Assembly: GCA_028275265.1 (NCBI GenBank)
Contig: JAPWUZ010000121.1
Location: forward strand, 1-7,636
DNA from: Armatimonadota bacterium
GTDB taxonomy: Bacteria; Armatimonadota; HRBIN16
Reading direction: 5' to 3'
DNA length: 7,636 bases
Part shown: piece after piece, positions 5,922 through 7,636 of the stretch
Layout: the number at the start of each line of letters is the position of its first letter
How positions within the stretch are numbered: position 1 is the stretch's first letter
Notes under the pieces: generated by a model
The model's input: only the letters and a program-made list of their open reading frames with translations
Databases searched by the model: none
What the model was told of the DNA's origin: nothing
Translations under genes and position numbers: made by a program

Positions 5922-7636
5922 TCAGGCGGCACGTGCCGACACGTTGTGGAAAAGGTCTGCCACCTCCAGAATCAGGGCAACGCGCCCGTCGCCCAGGATG
6001 GTCGCGCCAGAGACGCCGCCAATCTCCCCAAGGTACCGGCTGAGCGACTTAATCACTATCTCCTGCTCGCCAATCAGGTGGCTGACCACCAGCCCGACCT
6101 GCCGTTCACCCAGCCCAACAACCACCACAAACATGGGCTCTTCACCGCGGCAGGAACGCGCGGAGAAATCCTCATCGTAGAAGTGCGCCTTCAGGCTGAT
6201 GAGCGGCAATGTGCGTCCGCGCAGCACGATAGTGGGCCTCATACCAACGAACTGCACCATCTCGGGTTCAATCTTGAGCGTTTCCAGCACGGAGCTGAGC
6301 GGGATTGCGTAGACCTGTCCGTTCACGCGCACCAGCAGCGCACGGATAATCGCCAGGGTGAGAGGCAGGCGGATAGAGAAGCGTGTGCCTTTGCCCGGGG
6401 TGCTCTCCACGTCCACGATGCCCCCGACGCGCTGGATGTTGTTGCGCACGATATCCATCCCCACACCCCTGCCGGAGACTTCTGTAACCTCTTTGGCGGT
6501 GCTGAAGCCGGGTGCGAAAATGAGGCTCAGCGCCTCGCGGTCGCTCAGCCTTTCCGCCGCGTCGCGGGTGAGAACTCCCTTGCGGACCGCCACCTCTCGC
6601 AGCTGCGCAGGGTCCATCCCTTTGCCGTCATCCTCGATTTCGATCAGGATGTAGTTCTCTTCATGCCGTGCGCTCAGGCGAATGGTTCCCTGGCGGGGCT
6701 TGCCCGCTGCCTCGCGCACTTCGGGCGGCTCGATGCCGTGGTCTACGCTGTTGCGCAGCATGTGAATCAGTGGATCGCTGATGATTTCAATTACCGAGCG
6801 GTCGAGCTCGGTTTCCTGACCCTCCATGACCAGCCGTACTTCTTTGCCGAACTTCTGGGCGAGGTCGCGTATCATGCGCGGGAATCGGTTGAACACGTGC
6901 TCGATGGGCAGCATTCGCGCTTTCATAATGTGTTCCTGCAGCTCGTCGGTGATGCGCCCGATGTGTCCCGCCGCTTCCAGCAGACTGTCCACCAGGTCAT
7001 CGTGCTGGGAACGTGCCTCGAATTCGCGCCCCAGCTGGGCAATGCGCGTGCGGTCGATCACCAGCTCCCCGACGAGGTTCAACAGCGTGTCCAGACGCGC
7101 TACGTCCACCCGCACCGTCTGGGACATAGCGGGAGTGCGGCTGGTGGTCTTCTCTGTTTCGCCTTCAGAGGAAACGGCAGGTTGGGGGCGAGGCTCCGTT
7201 TTCTCGGCGACGGGCGAATCCACCGGCTTTTGCGGTTCCTGCTCGGCGCGGGGGGCAGGTTGCGCTGGACTAGCGGCAGAAGCCTCTTGCCAGGGTGATA
7301 CCTCCACCTCCCGTATCTCGCTGATGCTCATCAACACGCCTCGCAGATGGTCGATGGGCTTATCGGTAGCGACGAGTAGCTCGAACGAGTCGCCGAACTG
7401 TTCGTTATCCAGCGCGTCCTCGTCGGGGTGCGAAGCGATAACGGCACCCCCGTTGGCGTCTATCGCCTGCAGCACCATCAGCGCGCGCACCGACTTCATC
7501 AGCGTATCTTCCGCCAGCCGCACGGTAAAGTGATAGACCTTCAGTCCATTATCGATGGCGGTCAACGCCGCTTCTCGCTGATGCTCCTGCAGAACCAGCC
7601 CCGCAGGGGGGTGTTGCTGCGCTGATGATGATGTAT
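5922..7636 (-). CDS. cheA: Chemotaxis histidine kinase CheA (N-terminus beyond the window)
   Basis: CheA receives signals from chemoreceptor arrays through CheW and phosphorylates CheY-type regulators. The frame is open to the window edge. A TTG at 7563-7565 is only an internal leucine codon, since coding continues upstream (PPAGLVLQEHQREAA and an Ala/Gln/Ser linker). The phosphotransfer (P1) domain with its histidine therefore lies outside. Numbering from that TTG: a P2-like regulator-binding domain (about 8-90); a Pro/Ala/Glu linker (about 92-146); the P3 dimerisation domain (about 150-215, VARLDTLLNLVGELVIDRTR); the P4 ATPase with N-box HMLRNSVDHGIEP (268-280), G1 DDGKGMD (312-318) and G2 SGRGVGMDIVRNN (364-376); and a CheW-like P5 domain (about 405-540). 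All visible catalytic boxes are intact. It is followed at once by the HDOD gene. A gliding, pili or other 'alternative cellular function' chemosensory system is as possible as flagellar chemotaxis; nothing here decides it. Confidence 0.95.
   Translation of the reverse strand, partial: TSSSAQQHPPAGLVLQEHQREAALTAIDNGLKVYHFTVRLAEDTLMKSVRALMVLQAIDANGGAVIASHPDEDALDNEQFGDSFELLVATDKPIDHLRGVLMSISEIREVEVSPWQEASAASPAQPAPRAEQEPQKPVDSPVAEKTEPRPQPAVSSEGETEKTTSRTPAMSQTVRVDVARLDTLLNLVGELVIDRTRIAQLGREFEARSQHDDLVDSLLEAAGHIGRITDELQEHIMKARMLPIEHVFNRFPRMIRDLAQKFGKEVRLVMEGQETELDRSVIEIISDPLIHMLRNSVDHGIEPPEVREAAGKPRQGTIRLSARHEENYILIEIEDDGKGMDPAQLREVAVRKGVLTRDAAERLSDREALSLIFAPGFSTAKEVTEVSGRGVGMDIVRNNIQRVGGIVDVESTPGKGTRFSIRLPLTLAIIRALLVRVNGQVYAIPLSSVLETLKIEPEMVQFVGMRPTIVLRGRTLPLISLKAHFYDEDFSARSCRGEEPMFVVVVGLGERQVGLVVSHLIGEQEIVIKSLSRYLGEIGGVSGATILGDGRVALILEVADLFHNVSARAA

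Noticed and set aside
5946..7298. A 450-codon open frame on the + strand, antisense to cheA.
   Set aside because: It is the mirror of a GC-rich gene with strong codon periodicity. It is rich in His, Gln, Arg and Asp with no domain sense, while the minus strand encodes a full CheA.
7563..7565. TTG as the true start of CheA.
   Set aside because: The frame stays open with sensible linker sequence to the window edge, and the domain that should come first in CheA is missing, so the gene starts outside.

Overview
The window comes from a diderm (outer-membrane-bearing) bacterium of moderately high GC. The basis is a gene with a signal peptide and the tail of an outer-membrane beta-barrel, next to a chemotaxis-type CheA. 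The phylum cannot be fixed from the sequence. GTAGGGGCAACC-type palindromes between genes remind me of repeats in Armatimonadota and other thermophile-rich metagenomic lineages, but that is a weak impression.

Left third (+ strand, 1-2977): the remains of a respiratory operon. It opens inside a large molybdopterin (bis-MGD) oxidoreductase that reads best as the tetrathionate reductase TtrA clade. Its reading frame breaks near 1530-1560, and the C-terminal cofactor-binding domain continues in another frame to 2070. Twenty-two bases later, behind a good ribosome binding site, comes a porin-like gene (2093-2977) with a signal peptide, a coiled coil and a beta-barrel. It is broken at least twice: near 2281, where the first part of the barrel also seems to be missing, and at a six-G run at 2805-2810. 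Both genes look non-functional as written, either by real decay or by indel errors in the assembly.

Middle (2978-3060): a short convergent intergenic region packed with related GC-rich palindromes. Two perfect hairpins (2983-3008 and 3035-3056) share an 8-6-8 core with compensating stem changes, and a partial third copy lies between them. The last repeat supplies the stop codon of the gene on the opposite strand.

Right two thirds (- strand, 7636 down to 3057): an intact signalling block, read right to left. First is a CheA-type chemotaxis histidine kinase, cut by the window edge so that its phosphotransfer domain is not seen. An HDOD-domain protein follows 25 bases downstream, clearly in the same operon. 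After a 191-base gap carrying a near-consensus extended -10 promoter (4857-4885) comes a soluble GAF-PAS histidine kinase. CheA and the HDOD protein probably act in one chemosensory or regulatory pathway. The separate kinase has its own promoter and no response regulator in view.

I see no RNA genes, CRISPR arrays, transposase genes or obvious novel defence system. The most unusual content is the clustered decay of the respiratory operon beside intact signalling genes, and the palindrome cluster between them.
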